Shown here piece by piece: positions 46,329 to 47,253 of a stretch of 47,253 bases of DNA. The position numbers were made by a program, and so were the translations under genes. Every line of letters starts with the position of its first letter. Within the stretch, counting starts at the first letter, position 1. Under the pieces are notes generated by a model. That model was not told the origin of the DNA. It made no database searches and worked only from the letters and a program-made list of their open reading frames with translations. The stretch spans positions 1-47,253 of the forward strand of contig JAKRSB010000010.1 of the NCBI GenBank assembly GCA_022402525.1, given 5' to 3'. This stretch comes from Thermosynechococcaceae cyanobacterium MS004. Lineage in GTDB: Bacteria; Cyanobacteriota; Cyanobacteriia; Thermosynechococcales; Thermosynechococcaceae.

Positions 46329-46603
46329 AGTGTGACAGATAAGATCCCAATTTTGGCAGATATAATAGCATTTTGCAGCCTAAATTATTTTAATTTTGAT
46401 AGATAATAATGCTCAAAGATTTATGGGAGATTGTTTTGAGGATTTTTGTGTAAAGATTCTGTATTTAAACTTTTGACAATCTAGTATCTTGGAGGGAGGG
46501 GTGCTAGTATACTTGGAAACTTTATATGGCATAGGTGCCAGGCACTAATACTCAAGAAGACTTAGATCTCATTTAGGGATCTACATATAGTTAGACTACA
46601 TAT
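46329..46603 (+). promoter_or_regulatory. attI region with possible cassette promoter and operator
   Basis: This AT-rich region lies between intI and the cassette ORF. TTGACA is at 46473-46478, but no well-spaced -10 follows it. An extended -10 (TGC-TAGTAT, 46502-46510) could start plus-strand transcription into the cassette. GTGCCAGGCAC (46535-46545) is an 11-nt palindrome, and TAGATC/GATCTA (46563-46583) an inverted repeat; either could bind a regulator or integrase. Confidence 0.45.
46590..46596 (+). other. attI core site GTTAGAC
   Basis: This matches the integron core consensus GTTRRRY. Recombination would occur after the G. The first cassette would thus begin TTAGAC, and this is mirrored exactly by GTCTAAC at 47162-47168. 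Confidence 0.8.
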
Positions 46604-47068
46604 ATGTGGCCACTCACTACCTTAAAATCAGCAGACAATGATGAAATTCTATGTGATAAAATCATCGCTGATTATTTGATGATCTTGCCTGATTCTGGTC
46701 AATGGGAAGATACAGAGATATTAGAAAAACTAGTACGGCAGGGACATAGTAAGATCCTGTCCTGGTATGTTATTGGATTAATTCCCATAATTGCTGGGAG
46801 GGAATTAATGGATGGAATGGGAATTACCTTTTCTAATTCCGTCGTATTATATGACGATGAGGGCAAACCGACTTCATGCATTAAATTCAAGGACTTCAGT
46901 GTTTACCAAGCTATCCAAAAGTCATGGAATCAGATACGGCAACATCCGAATATAAAAAATCTGATGATGTGTGGTGCAGAGTTTCACTGTGTCAATACAA
47001 TGCTAAATAATGGCTCAAACTCAAGGAATCTGGTGTTAGTTGAACCTGGCTTGTTAAGACCTAGTTAA
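46604..47068 (+). CDS. Cassette gene of unknown function
   Basis: A 154-residue soluble protein that I cannot assign. It begins MWPLTTLKSADNDEILCDK, is acidic early on (DSGQWEDTEILEKL), and has an isoleucine-rich stretch at about 55-64 (VIGLIPIIAG). Six cysteines or more are absent; Cys occurs at about 17, 91, 122 and 128. No catalytic motif, signal peptide or membrane span is clear. The ATG lies only 7 nt after the attI core, with no Shine-Dalgarno site, a common layout for cassette genes. Being in a cassette says it is transferable, not what it does. Confidence 0.7.
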   Translation: MWPLTTLKSADNDEILCDKIIADYLMILPDSGQWEDTEILEKLVRQGHSKILSWYVIGLIPIIAGRELMDGMGITFSNSVVLYDDEGKPTSCIKFKDFSVYQAIQKSWNQIRQHPNIKNLMMCGAEFHCVNTMLNNGSNSRNLVLVEPGLLRPS

Positions 47069-47161
47069 CATCATAGGGATATTGTTGTACTTTTAGAAAG
47101 TGTATTTTTCTTGCTTTTCACTATCGTCTCTAGTGTACACTTCTATCAGTTCTAGTTTTAA

Positions 47162-47253
47162 GTCTAACAATTTACTGCAAGGGACGCTCGAACCACACTA
47201 GACCTGTTGCTTTTTAAGCGATAATGTCCACAAGACCTTGAGAATTCGTCTGA
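47162..47253 (+). other. attC site, 5' part (truncated by window end)
   Basis: It opens with GTCTAAC (R'' box, consensus RYYYAAC), followed by AATTTACTGCAAGGGACGCTCG, whose spacing resembles the start of known attC sites that begin GTCTAACAATT. GGACGCT could pair with AGCG and GTCC near 47217-47228, with a small bulge. No closing GTTRRRY is present before 47253, so the site must extend beyond the window. Confidence 0.65.

Larger units (their letters stand above)
46591..47253 (+). mobile_element. First gene cassette of the integron (runs off the window)
   Basis: The cassette starts at the attI core, carries one ORF on the plus strand (46604-47068) and continues into an attC-like site at 47162 whose end is not in the window. 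The base composition is more AT-rich than the flanking housekeeping genes. Confidence 0.75.

Overview
The window is chromosomal DNA of a cyanobacterium. The octamer GCGATCGC (HIP1) recurs throughout, and many products are cyanobacterial or plastid types: a Tic20 homologue, a Tab2/Atab2 homologue, an FtsH2-type protease, a CrhR-like helicase, a stand-alone Mo-nitrogenase C-terminal-family protein, and DUF4332 and DALR-only proteins. The species cannot be fixed from the sequence; a filamentous Leptolyngbya-like lineage is only a guess. No rRNA, tRNA or CRISPR array was found.

Layout. 0-4.1 kb: purS-purQ, a predicted exported protein, a 2OG-Fe(II) oxygenase, a Uma2 nuclease-fold protein and Tic20. 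4.1-9.5 kb: a long leader and a DEAD-box RNA helicase, convergent with lepA, then a methyltransferase. 9.5-13.7 kb: a structured intergenic region with two possible very small ORFs, the Mo-nitro_C protein and uvrA. 14-21 kb: two pseudopilins, an orphan C5 DNA methyltransferase, a PfkB sugar kinase, a small membrane protein and a LysM/degenerate-M23 protein. 21-27 kb: gltX, ftsH, a MAPEG protein, a DUF4332 protein and a DALR-only protein. 27.1-31.9 kb: a lasso-peptide-type RiPP cluster. 32-45 kb: TPR protein, PmbA/TldE homologue, Tab2 homologue, htpX, hslO, livH-type permease, NTP_transf_5 nucleotidyltransferase, uvrC, tpiA and ilvD. 45.3 kb to the end: an integron integrase, an attI-like site, one unknown cassette gene and the start of its attC.

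Two accessory systems stand out. (1) On the minus strand, in transcription order, are a PqqD-like recognition protein, a transglutaminase-like leader peptidase, an asparagine-synthetase-like cyclase with a mutated glutaminase cysteine, a previously uncalled 51-residue precursor (28432-28587) with its own consensus promoter, and an HPr-kinase-like protein. These are the parts of a lasso peptide pathway of the paeninodin type, which includes a precursor kinase. A nucleotidyltransferase of the family found in such clusters lies about 7 kb away. (2) The right end is an integron: IntI with the integron-specific extra segment, a GTTAGAC core site 7 nt before a cassette ORF, and the exactly complementary GTCTAAC after that ORF, opening an attC that runs off the window.

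A third theme is the abundance of short degenerate tandem arrays with units of 12-20 nt. They occupy most intergenic gaps and also invade genes. Every coding array I measured has a unit of 12 or 15 nt, so frame is kept, whereas intergenic arrays also use 13, 14, 16, 17 and 20 nt. This is direct sequence evidence of an active repeat-expansion process filtered by reading-frame selection. The window also holds a 172-bp MITE-like element with 14-bp perfect terminal inverted repeats and AAAAC flanks, and several intrinsic terminators, one of them in an odd place just before hslO.
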